From an uncultured Deferribacterales bacterium (GTDB lineage Bacteria; Chrysiogenota; Deferribacteres; Deferribacterales; Mucispirillaceae): 49,381 bases of DNA. The notes under the pieces were generated by a model. It saw only the letters and a list, made by a program, of their open reading frames with translations. It did no database searches and was not told where the DNA came from. The DNA is taken from NCBI GenBank assembly GCA_947853665.1, contig CANTXF010000004.1, positions 1 to 49,381 on the forward strand, in the 5' to 3' direction. The position numbers and the translations under genes were made by a program. This document shows positions 34,812-42,441 of this stretch, in pieces. Each line of letters begins with the position of its first letter. Position 1 is the first letter of the stretch.

Positions 34812-35576
34812 ATGTCTTTAAAAGCGGTTAAATACACGTTTTCCCTGCTGCTCGTGCTTGCCGCCGCGCTGGGCGCGTACGGGTGCAAAAAAAGCGAGAA
34901 CGCCGGAGCCGAAAATGGCGGGGAAATTATCTATGTGGGCACCAATGCGGAATTTCCGCCTTTCGGATACCTTGAAAACGGCACGATGACGGGCTTCGAT
35001 ATAGACTTGATAAACGAAGTGGCCAAAACCGCCGGCAAAAAAATAGAAATAAAAAATATGGCTTTCGACGGGCTTCTTCCGGCTTTGCAGGTAGGTAAAA
35101 TAGACGTTATCATATCTGGAATGACGGTTACGGAGGAGAGGAAAAAATCGGTGGATTTTTCGGACCCTTATTTCGTATCAAAACAGGCAATACTGATAAA
35201 TTCCGACAACGATAAGATAAAATCTTTCGAGGATCTGCCAAAATATAACGTGGGCGTGGTTTTAGGCTATACGGGAGATATAATAGTAACGGAGCTTGGA
35301 GGGTCGATAGTGCGCTATAACGGCGACAGCCAGGCGATAGTGGGGCTTAAAGGCAAAAAAATAGACGCGGTTGTTATCGACAGCGAGCCTGCCAGAAACT
35401 ATGTAAAATATAACGAAGGCCTTAAAATGATAGAAACCGACCTGGCGGAGGAAGAATACGCCATAGCCGTTACCAAAAAAAGGCCGGAGCTTCTCAAGGA
35501 TATAAACGACGCTTTAAGGACGCTTAAAGAAAACGGCGGTTACGATAACCTTACGAAAAAATATTTCGGAAACTGA
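34812..35576 (+). CDS. Polar amino acid-binding lipoprotein (second of a tandem pair)
   Basis: A 254-residue lipoprotein (lipobox AYGC, Cys25), clearly a duplicate of the preceding gene: 'YVGTNAEFPPFGYLENGTMT', 'NMAFDGLLPALQ', 'DFSDPYFVSKQAIL' and 'VVLGYTGDI' align throughout. The differences are concentrated in the C-terminal lobe and linker, so the two may bind different amino acids for one permease. It ends with a strong terminator. Confidence 0.92.
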   Translation: MSLKAVKYTFSLLLVLAAALGAYGCKKSENAGAENGGEIIYVGTNAEFPPFGYLENGTMTGFDIDLINEVAKTAGKKIEIKNMAFDGLLPALQVGKIDVIISGMTVTEERKKSVDFSDPYFVSKQAILINSDNDKIKSFEDLPKYNVGVVLGYTGDIIVTELGGSIVRYNGDSQAIVGLKGKKIDAVVIDSEPARNYVKYNEGLKMIETDLAEEEYAIAVTKKRPELLKDINDALRTLKENGGYDNLTKKYFGN

Positions 35577-35582
35577 TTTCTT

Positions 35583-35609
35583 GCGGGGAGGGCTGCCTCC
35601 CCGCTTTTT
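35583..35609 (+). terminator. Terminator after the tandem binding-protein genes
   Basis: GCGGGGAGG (35583-35591) pairs perfectly with CCTCCCCGC (35596-35604) around GCTG, followed by five T. Confidence 0.92.
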
Positions 35610-35619
35610 ATCCCGGCTT

Positions 35620-36018
35620 CTAAGGGTTCGTTTTTTTGCGGTGTATGTCTTCCGTTCCCGCTTCCAGAGCCGTTTTTAAATATACGATTTTATTTTCTAT
35701 CGTTTCCATGAACGAGTTCATTTCCTCAATTTTTTCTTCAAGGGCCTTTTTCTGATTAACGATTATCTCAAGACGGGCTTCAAGGGTTTCGTCTCCTTTC
35801 ATGGCAAGGTCTATATATTCTTTAATGCGTTTAATGGGCATATCGGTTTTTTTCATGCATGTAATGGTTTTCAGCCATCCGAAGTCGCTTTCCTTAAAGC
35901 TTCTTATGCCGGAGGACGTTCTCTCCACAAAGGGAAGTAGTCCTTCCTTATCGTAATATCGCAGTGTGTGTACGCCTATGCCGGTTCGTTTCGACACCTG
36001 TGCTATTGTGTAGCGCAT
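35620..36018 (-). CDS. MerR-family transcriptional regulator
   Basis: A 132-residue MerR regulator: 'YTIAQVSKRTGIGVHTLRYY' is the DNA-binding helix-turn-helix, 'EGLLPFVERTSSGIRSF' the wing, followed by a long coiled coil. A single Cys lies at residue 54 ('ITCMKKTDMPIKRI'), the place of the sensing Cys in NmlR/AdhR-type members. The start at 36018 has GGGAGG about eight bases upstream. It lies downstream of larB-larC on the same strand. A MerR-type dyad sits at the larB promoter (37722-37741), so it is a candidate regulator of these genes. Confidence 0.9.
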   Translation of the reverse strand: MRYTIAQVSKRTGIGVHTLRYYDKEGLLPFVERTSSGIRSFKESDFGWLKTITCMKKTDMPIKRIKEYIDLAMKGDETLEARLEIIVNQKKALEEKIEEMNSFMETIENKIVYLKTALEAGTEDIHRKKTNP

Positions 36019-36159
36019 AAATACCACCTCCCGGTTTCATAATAAGCGCGTTTACAGTTTTTATTCTTTAAAGCGGCCGAAACGGCAAAAATTTTCAGCA
36101 TGGTTTTGCTGTTTTCTGCCGTAGGGCTTATTCCGCCTTATACTTTTTTTCATACCGGA

Positions 36160-36918
36160 TTAAAACTCTTCTCCCAGAATTGCCCTGAAAATATTTGCCC
36201 GCCCTATATCTCTTGTGCCCATTCCGTTTCCGTCTGCTTTCGGGATAATTTTAGGCATATCGGTAAATTCTGTGGTAAAGTGTTTAAGCAGGGCTATTCC
36301 GGTCGGCGTGGCCAGTTCGGTTCGCGTTCCGTCGGAAAAAGAAGGAATGCCGTAAAGCAGCTTCAGCGACGCAGGCGCAGGCACCGGAAGCACGCCGTGC
36401 TGGCATTTTACGGTTCCCGAGCCGGTATTGACCGGCGAGGAATATACTTTTTCCGGGGAAAACTGGCGAAAAGCGCTTACCGAAGCCACAATATCCCCGA
36501 TAGAATCGAGAGCGCCCACTTCGTGGAAATGCACGCTTTCCGCGTCAGTTCCGTGTACTTCCGCTTCCGCTTCGGCTATAAGGGTAAAAACTGACAGGGA
36601 GTCGTTTTTTACGTCACAGCTCAGCGCCGAATTTTCCAGTATTTTTTTTATATCGCTTAAATGCCTGTGGCAGTGGCGGTGTTCCTCCGCGCCGCTTTCG
36701 TTGTCCGCTTCTTTGCCTGTGGAAATATCCATTACCGTAAAGCTGCCTGCGGAAATGCCGTATGTGGCGCTTTTTTCATATTTTAACTCTATGCCTATGC
36801 CCAGACTTTCCACGTCCCTGCGTATTTTTTCGAAATCCGCTCCCATATCTATCAGGGCTCCTGCGAACATGTTGCCGGACACGCCGCACGAAGCGTCGAA
36901 ATATATAACGCTTTTCAC
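36160..36918 (-). CDS. larC: LarC, N-terminal (LarC1-like) part only: nickel insertion into the pincer nucleotide
   Basis: A 252-residue protein matching the N-terminal domain of LarC, which inserts nickel into the pyridinium thioacid mononucleotide. Landmarks are 'YFDASCGVSGNMFAGALIDM', a His-rich loop 'EEHRHCHRHLSDI' for metal, 'HFHEVGALDSIGDIV' and 'ELATPTGIALLKHF'. It stops right after 'RANIFRAILGEEF', at the boundary where full LarC (about 400 residues) continues into the nucleotide-binding C-terminal domain. In Lactobacillus the two parts are joined by ribosomal frameshifting, but only about 140 bases follow before the MerR gene and no second part is seen. GTG start with AAGGAG. Confidence 0.88.
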   Translation of the reverse strand: MKSVIYFDASCGVSGNMFAGALIDMGADFEKIRRDVESLGIGIELKYEKSATYGISAGSFTVMDISTGKEADNESGAEEHRHCHRHLSDIKKILENSALSCDVKNDSLSVFTLIAEAEAEVHGTDAESVHFHEVGALDSIGDIVASVSAFRQFSPEKVYSSPVNTGSGTVKCQHGVLPVPAPASLKLLYGIPSFSDGTRTELATPTGIALLKHFTTEFTDMPKIIPKADGNGMGTRDIGRANIFRAILGEEF

Positions 36919-36932
36919 CTTAAATCTCCTTT

Positions 36933-37619
36933 TTATTTGTTGCGCGCCGCTCCTCTTACGGCCAGCTTGTTTATCATGTCCGCCTGATAGGCGGCTCCGA
37001 ATCCGTTGTCTATATTTACCACGCTTATTCCGGCGGCGCAGGAATTAAGCATTGCCAGAAGAGCCGTTATCCCGCCGAAGCTGGTTCCATAGCCTACGCT
37101 TGTCGGCACGGCTATTACAGGCACTTTTACAAGGCCTCCTATGACGGAAGGCAGGGCGCCTTCCATTCCCGCTGCCGCAACGACGCAGTTTGCGCGCTGT
37201 AAAATGCCGTTATTATCAAGCAGCCTGTGGAGCCCGGCTACGCCTACGTCGTAAAGGCGCTCGACCCTTGAGCCGAAGGTCTCGAGAACCACCGCCGCTT
37301 CCTCTCCTACCGAAATATCGCTTGTGCCTCCGGTGGCTACAACCACGCAGCCTTCAGGCTCTCCTGCGTTTCTTCTGAGCGTTATTACGCGGCACTCTTT
37401 GTGATATACCGCCTCCGGAACCAGCTCCGCCACAGCCGATGCCATCCTTTCTCCGGCCCTCGTGCATATTACTGCGTCGTTTCTTTCCGCAAGACTTTTG
37501 AATATGGCGGCGGCCTGTTCGGGGGTTTTCCCCTCTCCGTATATTACTTCGGGGTAGCCGTTTCTTTCTTTACGGTCATGGTCTATTTTTACGAACCCCA
37601 GATCCTCGTATTCTTTCAT
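36933..37619 (-). CDS. larB: LarB, pyridinium-3,5-biscarboxylic acid mononucleotide synthase
   Basis: A 228-residue enzyme of the LarB/PurE-like family that makes the first intermediate of the nickel-pincer nucleotide from nicotinic acid adenine dinucleotide and CO2. The early 'RNGYPEVIYGEGKTPEQAA' and the core 'VVVATGGTSDISVGEEAAVV', 'VVAAAGMEGALPSVIGGLV' and 'VAVPTSVGYG' are diagnostic. It is followed by larC after 14 bases. larE and the target racemase larA are not in the window. The nearby nikABCDE genes fit the nickel need. Confidence 0.93.
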   Translation of the reverse strand: MKEYEDLGFVKIDHDRKERNGYPEVIYGEGKTPEQAAAIFKSLAERNDAVICTRAGERMASAVAELVPEAVYHKECRVITLRRNAGEPEGCVVVATGGTSDISVGEEAAVVLETFGSRVERLYDVGVAGLHRLLDNNGILQRANCVVAAAGMEGALPSVIGGLVKVPVIAVPTSVGYGTSFGGITALLAMLNSCAAGISVVNIDNGFGAAYQADMINKLAVRGAARNK

Positions 37620-37716
37620 CGTTCACCTTATGGAGTTTCGGATACGTTTGGAGCGGGCGGCTTAAAGCCGCCCTCCTCACGTCTCACAGTCAAAGGGTCT
37701 TATCCCTTGGGAAAGG
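37620..37716 (-). promoter_or_regulatory. Structured leader of the larB-larC transcript
   Basis: The roughly 100-base untranslated region can form an AAGGG/CCCTT hairpin, then a strong GGGCGGC/GCCGCCC hairpin extended below by GGAG/CTCC and ACG/CGT pairing. The strong hairpin has no T run after it, so it is not a plain terminator. I do not recognise a known riboswitch class in it. Confidence 0.4.
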
Positions 37717-37744
37717 CTAATACTTAGATATAACTCTAAGTCAA
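37717..37744 (-). promoter_or_regulatory. larB promoter with MerR-type operator dyad
   Basis: On the minus strand TTGACT (complement of 37739-37744) is followed by the dyad ACTTAGA, six bases, TCTAAGT (37722-37741) lying across the spacer, with TATTAG (37717-37722) as a -10 candidate. A dyad inside the spacer is the mark of MerR-activated promoters. Confidence 0.65.
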
Positions 37745-37819
37745 GCGTTTTTTATGAAAAAGCCGGAGCGCCCGGCCGTTTTCCGGTCTGACCGCCGGAT
37801 ATTGGGGATACGGCTTGCG

Positions 37820-38548
37820 TTATTTATTGAGGACTTTATACAGAAAATCCTTCGTTCTGGCGTTTTGCGGGTTTTCAAAAAGGTCTTTCGGCCGGGCGTC
37901 CTCAAGGATGGTTCCTTCGTTCATAAAAAGAACCCTCGTAGCCACATTTTTCGCAAAACCCATTTCGTGGGTAACTATGAGCATAGTCATGCCTTCTTTG
38001 GCCAGATCTATCATAACGTCCAGAACTTCTTTTATCATTTCCGGGTCCAGAGCGGAGGTAGGCTCGTCGAAAAGCATTACCTCCGGCTCCATGGCAAGGG
38101 CTCTCGCGATAGCTATTCTCTGTTTCTGGCCGCCGGAGAGCTTGCTTGGATATACCTGGCTTTTATCCTCAAGTCCTACGCGCTTAAGAAGGGCGAAGGC
38201 TCTTTTTTCCGCCTGCTCTTTAGTGAGGCCTTTAAGTTTTAACGGGGCGAGGGTTATATTCTCAAGCACGGTCTTATTGGGAAAAAGATTAAAATGCTGA
38301 AAAACCATGCCCACCTTTTCCCTTATTTTATTAATATCGATTTTGGAATCCATTATATCCTCTCCGTCGATATACACGTGGCCGCTGGTAGGCTCTTCAA
38401 GACGGTTGAGGCAGCGCAGGAAGGTGGATTTTCCGCTTCCGGAGGGGCCTATTATCGCGATTATTTCGCCTTTTTCCACGTTAAGGCTTATGTCTTTCAA
38501 TACCTTCAGGCTGCCGAAGTTTTTATAAAGATGTTTGGCTTCAATCAC
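37820..38548 (-). CDS. Polar amino acid ABC transporter ATPase
   Basis: A 242-residue ATPase of the GlnQ/HisP/ArtP type: Walker A GPSGSGKS, '[18 protein letters not shown]' Q-loop, signature '[17 protein letters not shown]', Walker B '[12 protein letters not shown]' and '[13 protein letters not shown]'. Length and ending (residues after 'GTILEDARP') are standard. It overlaps the permease gene by 8 bases and is the second gene of a two-gene operon. The partners are most likely the tandem binding lipoproteins at 34047-35576. Confidence 0.94.
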   Translation of the reverse strand: MIEAKHLYKNFGSLKVLKDISLNVEKGEIIAIIGPSGSGKSTFLRCLNRLEEPTSGHVYIDGEDIMDSKIDINKIREKVGMVFQHFNLFPNKTVLENITLAPLKLKGLTKEQAEKRAFALLKRVGLEDKSQVYPSKLSGGQKQRIAIARALAMEPEVMLFDEPTSALDPEMIKEVLDVMIDLAKEGMTMLIVTHEMGFAKNVATRVLFMNEGTILEDARPKDLFENPQNARTKDFLYKVLNK

Positions 38549-39254
38549 GTTCTCTAAGACCTCTTTCGATTTTTCTCATAAACACGGCGAACGCCGAGGT
38601 AAGTATAAGATATATTACGCCTACGGCCAGAAGCGGCTCCACGCCGCGGTACGTCTGGCTGGTTATTATATTGGCGGATCTGAGCAAATCTATCCCGCCT
38701 ATGAATCCCACTATCGAGGTTTCTTTAAGAAGCACTATAAATTCGCTTACCAGGGTAGGCAGTATTTTTTTTACCGCCTGGGGTATTATTATTTCTTTCA
38801 TGGATAGGGAGTAGGGCATACCCAGCGCTCTTGCCGCTTCCATCTGGCCTTTATCCAGGCCTTCTATACCGGCGCGTATTATTTCCGCCACATATGCGCT
38901 GGAATTGATACCGAATGCCAGGCTTGCGATAACGAGTATCGGCGTATCCCTGAGATAGCCTACGAATATCACGTTGGCGAATATCATAAGCTGCACTACC
39001 GCGGGCGTACCGCGTATAACGTTGATATATGCGAAGGCAAGCTTTGAAAGAGGGTTAAATTTTTCCCATCCTTTTTTATGCTTGAAGGGGTAAAAATGCG
39101 ATATGGCCAGAAGGGCGAGCAGTATACCCAGCACCAGACCTATGACCGCCGCGGCAAGAGTAGTGGCAAGGGAAAATAAAAGGCCGTCCAAAATATAAAC
39201 GTATCTGTTCTGGTCGAAGAATATCCACTTTAAAAATTCTAAGTATTCAAGCAT
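38541..39254 (-). CDS. Polar amino acid ABC transporter permease
   Basis: A 237-residue permease of the HisM/GlnP family with five or six membrane helices and the ATPase-contact loop '[20 protein letters not shown]'. The pattern '[16 protein letters not shown]' is typical of this family. As only one permease is encoded, the channel would be a homodimer. AAGGTAGG precedes the ATG. The binding proteins lie 3 kb away on the other strand, separated by the MerR-larCB genes. Confidence 0.93.
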   Translation of the reverse strand: MLEYLEFLKWIFFDQNRYVYILDGLLFSLATTLAAAVIGLVLGILLALLAISHFYPFKHKKGWEKFNPLSKLAFAYINVIRGTPAVVQLMIFANVIFVGYLRDTPILVIASLAFGINSSAYVAEIIRAGIEGLDKGQMEAARALGMPYSLSMKEIIIPQAVKKILPTLVSEFIVLLKETSIVGFIGGIDLLRSANIITSQTYRGVEPLLAVGVIYLILTSAFAVFMRKIERGLRERD

Positions 39255-39404
39255 TGGCCTACCTTATTAAATATAAATCGGGAATACCGTTCAGAAAATT
39301 ATTCCGTCACTATAATATAATATTCTTCCGATGTCATTAATCATATTTTATGTATGCTTGTATTTGAATCTTAAAACGGTTATTCTTTTCCGGGAGGGAT
39401 AATA

Positions 39405-40778
39405 ATGGCTGTTCTTATCGTTGTCTTTATTACTGCCGGTATCGTTTATCTTATCCTTTCTGGTTATAGCCCGCAGATAGTGCTTATTATTGCGGGTATC
39501 GCCCTTATGTGCTGCGCCGTGTTTTCCGACGCTTCTCTGAATTTTGTAACGGACGGTTATCTTCCTGCTAAGTATGCCACCAATTCGAAAGTTCTTGATA
39601 TTTTTGCGGTTATCGGCTATCTGTTTTCCTCCCGTACGGCGGATTTCGGTATCAATGTAATGGCAATAGCCGGCTTTGCCAGATATATGAACCATATCGG
39701 AGCCAGCAGGGCCCTGGCGGAGCTGGCGGTAAAGCCTCTTTCCGGGATAGGTTCTCCTTATATCGTAATGGCAATGGCTTTTATAACCGGCCAGGCTCTT
39801 TCCATGATAATCCCCAGTGCGTCAGGTCTGGGCCTTCTTTTAATGGTGACTCTCTATCCGGTTCTCGTAAGCGTCGGCGTAAGCCCCCTGTCCGCCACGG
39901 CTGTTATAGGCACGACAAGCGCAATAGGTTTGGGGCCTGCCTCCACTTACTCTATCATAGCAGCTGAAAACGCCGGTATAAATATAATGGATTATTTCCT
40001 GCATTACCAGCTTCCCGTAGGGATACCCATTATTCTGACGGCTGCGGCGGCCCATTATTTTATTCAGAAATATTTTGACGCGAGGGAAGGGTTTAAAGCG
40101 GTGGAAAGCCCTTTGCCGGATCTTTGCGGATCCGGGAAAAAGCCGGTTTATTACGCGGCGCTGCCTTTTCTTCCTCTTGTGCTGCTGCTTGTTTTCAGGG
40201 GAGCAGGAGCTGGCGGAGTACGGATAAATATAGTTACTGCGGTCATAATCTCCGTCACGGTGTCCGTGATATGCCAGATGTTGTGGAGCCGCGAGCCTAA
40301 AACGTCCTGCAATCAGCTGAAAAGTTTTTTTGACGGCATGGGAACCCAGTTTGCGAATGTTATCACTCTTATCGTCGCCGGAGAAGTATTCGCCAACGGT
40401 TTGAAAATGATGGGCACAGTCGGTTCTCTCATCGACTGGACAGCTTCGGTAAATGCCGGAAGCGGCGTTATGACGATAGTAATGACCTGTGTTACCGGGC
40501 TTTTTGCCGTTATTTTAGGTTCAGGTCACGCGCCTTTTATAGCTTTTTCAAGCCTTATACCGGAAATCGCTTCCGGTGTAGGTATAAATGCCGCGGCAAT
40601 GGTGCTGCCTATGCAGTTCGCCTCCGGAATAATGCGCTCCGTATCGCCAATATCTGGTGTTATAGTAGCGGTTTCGGGAGTAGGCGGCGTTTCTCCAGTT
40701 GCCGTTGTAAAAAGGACGGCTTTACCTATGATAGCGGCCTTTATTGTCAATATATTCCTTTCCGCGTTTATTTTCTGA
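39405..40778 (+). CDS. DcuC-family C4-dicarboxylate transporter
   Basis: A 457-residue inner-membrane carrier with about 12 helices of the DcuC family (anaerobic dicarboxylate carriers, succinate efflux or exchange). Matching stretches include 'GYSPQIVLIIAGIALM', 'FITGQALSMIIPSASGLGLL', 'VIGTTSAIGLGPASTYSII' and the C-terminal 'LGSGHAPFIAFSSLIPE'. GGGAGGG precedes the ATG. It is convergent with the MocR regulator gene and close to the flavoprotein reductase, so it may carry the reductase's substrate or product. Confidence 0.88.
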   Translation: MAVLIVVFITAGIVYLILSGYSPQIVLIIAGIALMCCAVFSDASLNFVTDGYLPAKYATNSKVLDIFAVIGYLFSSRTADFGINVMAIAGFARYMNHIGASRALAELAVKPLSGIGSPYIVMAMAFITGQALSMIIPSASGLGLLLMVTLYPVLVSVGVSPLSATAVIGTTSAIGLGPASTYSIIAAENAGINIMDYFLHYQLPVGIPIILTAAAAHYFIQKYFDAREGFKAVESPLPDLCGSGKKPVYYAALPFLPLVLLLVFRGAGAGGVRINIVTAVIISVTVSVICQMLWSREPKTSCNQLKSFFDGMGTQFANVITLIVAGEVFANGLKMMGTVGSLIDWTASVNAGSGVMTIVMTCVTGLFAVILGSGHAPFIAFSSLIPEIASGVGINAAAMVLPMQFASGIMRSVSPISGVIVAVSGVGGVSPVAVVKRTALPMIAAFIVNIFLSAFIF

Positions 40779-40782
40779 CCGT

Positions 40783-42231
40783 TTACAGGCCTCCTTTGGT
40801 TTTTAGAATGGAAACTGCCGCTTTTTTTACTTCCGCCGCAGCTGTTTCAAACTTTTCGGGCGGCAGTGAAAGAGTGCATATCGAAAGATGGGCCGTGTCG
40901 TCTGGGTCGTAATATTTGCCCGGATAAAAGGTTACTCCCCGGCATTTTTTAAGCAGCGCGGCCGTGTTTATTTCTTTTACGAATTCCGGCCAGAAATAAT
41001 AGCTGCTTCTCGTGGGATGCCAGGAGGCGATGTCCGATAGATGTTTGTGCATTATTTCATTATACGCGTCGCGTCTGTCAATAAGGAATTTTCTGAAATA
41101 ATCCATGTATTCGTAATAAAATCCCGTGCGGAAAGCCAGTTCGGAAGCCATTTGCACAAAAGTGTTCAGGTGTTTGTCCTGCTGGGTCTTTATTGCGGCA
41201 AGATTGTTTACCACGTATTCGTCGGCCACTACCCATGCTATGCTTATGTCTTCCGATGTTGCTTTCGCCAGGTTTCCAACAAATATAACCGAATTGTTTT
41301 TATCCATTGATTTTATGGGAGGCGGAGGCGGGGAATCCGCCCAAATATCTATCATTGAATCCAGCTCGATAACTGGTATTCTGTTTCCGCAGAATAAAGC
41401 GGCTACTTCCTTGCGCCTGCTTTCCGACATGGTTATACCCGTGGGATGCTGATTTGAAGGCTGTACGTGCAGCACGGCTTTTTTATTAAACATGGCCTGA
41501 AATTTCTGCCTGTCCACTGAAATTCCCTCGTCGTCCATGTTCAGGCGTATGTTGTTTGACATGGCCGAGGCCAATATTCCTCTTAAATTAATATATCCGG
41601 ACGTTTCATAATAAAAATTAACCCCCGCTCCGAGAAAGGCTTCCGCCAGTATCTTTATTGTTTGGTTAGTGCTTGAAAGCAGGAGAATTTCTTCCGGTTT
41701 TGCGGAAATGCCGTAGTTTTTCAGATGTTTCGCTATGGCCTCGCGCAGGGTATGGGAGCCGAGGGCAGATTTGGCGTCGTCGGCATACAGGCATTTTATA
41801 TCGAATTTTGATATTGGTATTTCGTCAAGAAAACGTTTTAAAAAACTGTGCTGTTCCCCCGGCCTTCTCGCTGAAATATTTAAAAGGCCTTCCGGTGTCG
41901 CTCCTTTTTCGTCATGACCGGCCGGCACGCTACGGCCCATTGAAAATATTTTCGGCCAGTCCACCGAGGTTTTCGGAACAGCTTTTTTCCAGGAAGACAC
42001 AAAAGTGCCCGATTGAGGTTTTGTTATAAGCAGACCTTCCACTATTAACTGTTCTATGGCTGTTTTTACAGTATTTCTGCTTATACCGAGCTTCTGGGCC
42101 AGGCTGCGTTCGGAAGGCAGTTTTTCTCCCGTTTTTACGGTTCCCAGGCGTATCTGTCTGCGCAGATACTCGGCAAGCTGCATAAAAACGGGAGTATGCG
42201 TATCTTTATAAGGAAACCAGTCTTTTATCAT
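40783..42231 (-). CDS. MocR/GntR-type regulator with aminotransferase-like domain
   Basis: A 482-residue MocR-type protein. An N-terminal GntR winged helix ('MQLAEYLRRQIRLGTVKTGE', 'LAQKLGISRNTVKTAIEQL') is joined to a fold-type I aminotransferase domain. The likely PLP Lys is in 'VGNLAKATSEDISIAWV'. Such proteins sense PLP, amino acids or related compounds. It is divergent from the flavoprotein gene, with direct repeats in between, so it probably controls that gene, with DcuC as a possible further target. Effector unknown. Confidence 0.9.
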   Translation of the reverse strand: MIKDWFPYKDTHTPVFMQLAEYLRRQIRLGTVKTGEKLPSERSLAQKLGISRNTVKTAIEQLIVEGLLITKPQSGTFVSSWKKAVPKTSVDWPKIFSMGRSVPAGHDEKGATPEGLLNISARRPGEQHSFLKRFLDEIPISKFDIKCLYADDAKSALGSHTLREAIAKHLKNYGISAKPEEILLLSSTNQTIKILAEAFLGAGVNFYYETSGYINLRGILASAMSNNIRLNMDDEGISVDRQKFQAMFNKKAVLHVQPSNQHPTGITMSESRRKEVAALFCGNRIPVIELDSMIDIWADSPPPPPIKSMDKNNSVIFVGNLAKATSEDISIAWVVADEYVVNNLAAIKTQQDKHLNTFVQMASELAFRTGFYYEYMDYFRKFLIDRRDAYNEIMHKHLSDIASWHPTRSSYYFWPEFVKEINTAALLKKCRGVTFYPGKYYDPDDTAHLSICTLSLPPEKFETAAAEVKKAAVSILKTKGGL

Positions 42232-42336
42232 ATATGCCTCAAATATAATATATATTGGAAATTAAATCATCTTCTGTCGTCAAGTTCAATAAAAATAACG
42301 TATATATGAATGCCTTACATTGAAAATGGGTATTAA

Positions 42337-42366
42337 ACTGGTTGTTATTCTTTTTTCCTGACTGGT
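42337..42366. promoter_or_regulatory. Direct repeat in the MocR-flavoprotein intergenic region
   Basis: ACTGGT occurs at 42337-42342 and again at 42361-42366, 24 bases apart in the same orientation. MocR proteins commonly bind direct repeats, so this is a weak operator candidate. Confidence 0.3.
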
Positions 42367-42441
42367 ACTTTTCAACTTTCATCAAAAGTATATTATCTGT
42401 TCGGCAGCAGAAAATATATAGTTATATAACGGAGGCTGATT

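Noticed and set aside
36030-36160. A second LarC part (LarC2) reached by frameshift
   Set aside because: Only about 130 bases remain before the MerR gene start, too short for the domain of about 150 residues, and no similar sequence is seen.
37645-37670. Rho-independent terminator in the larB leader
   Set aside because: The hairpin is strong, but no T run follows on the transcribed strand.
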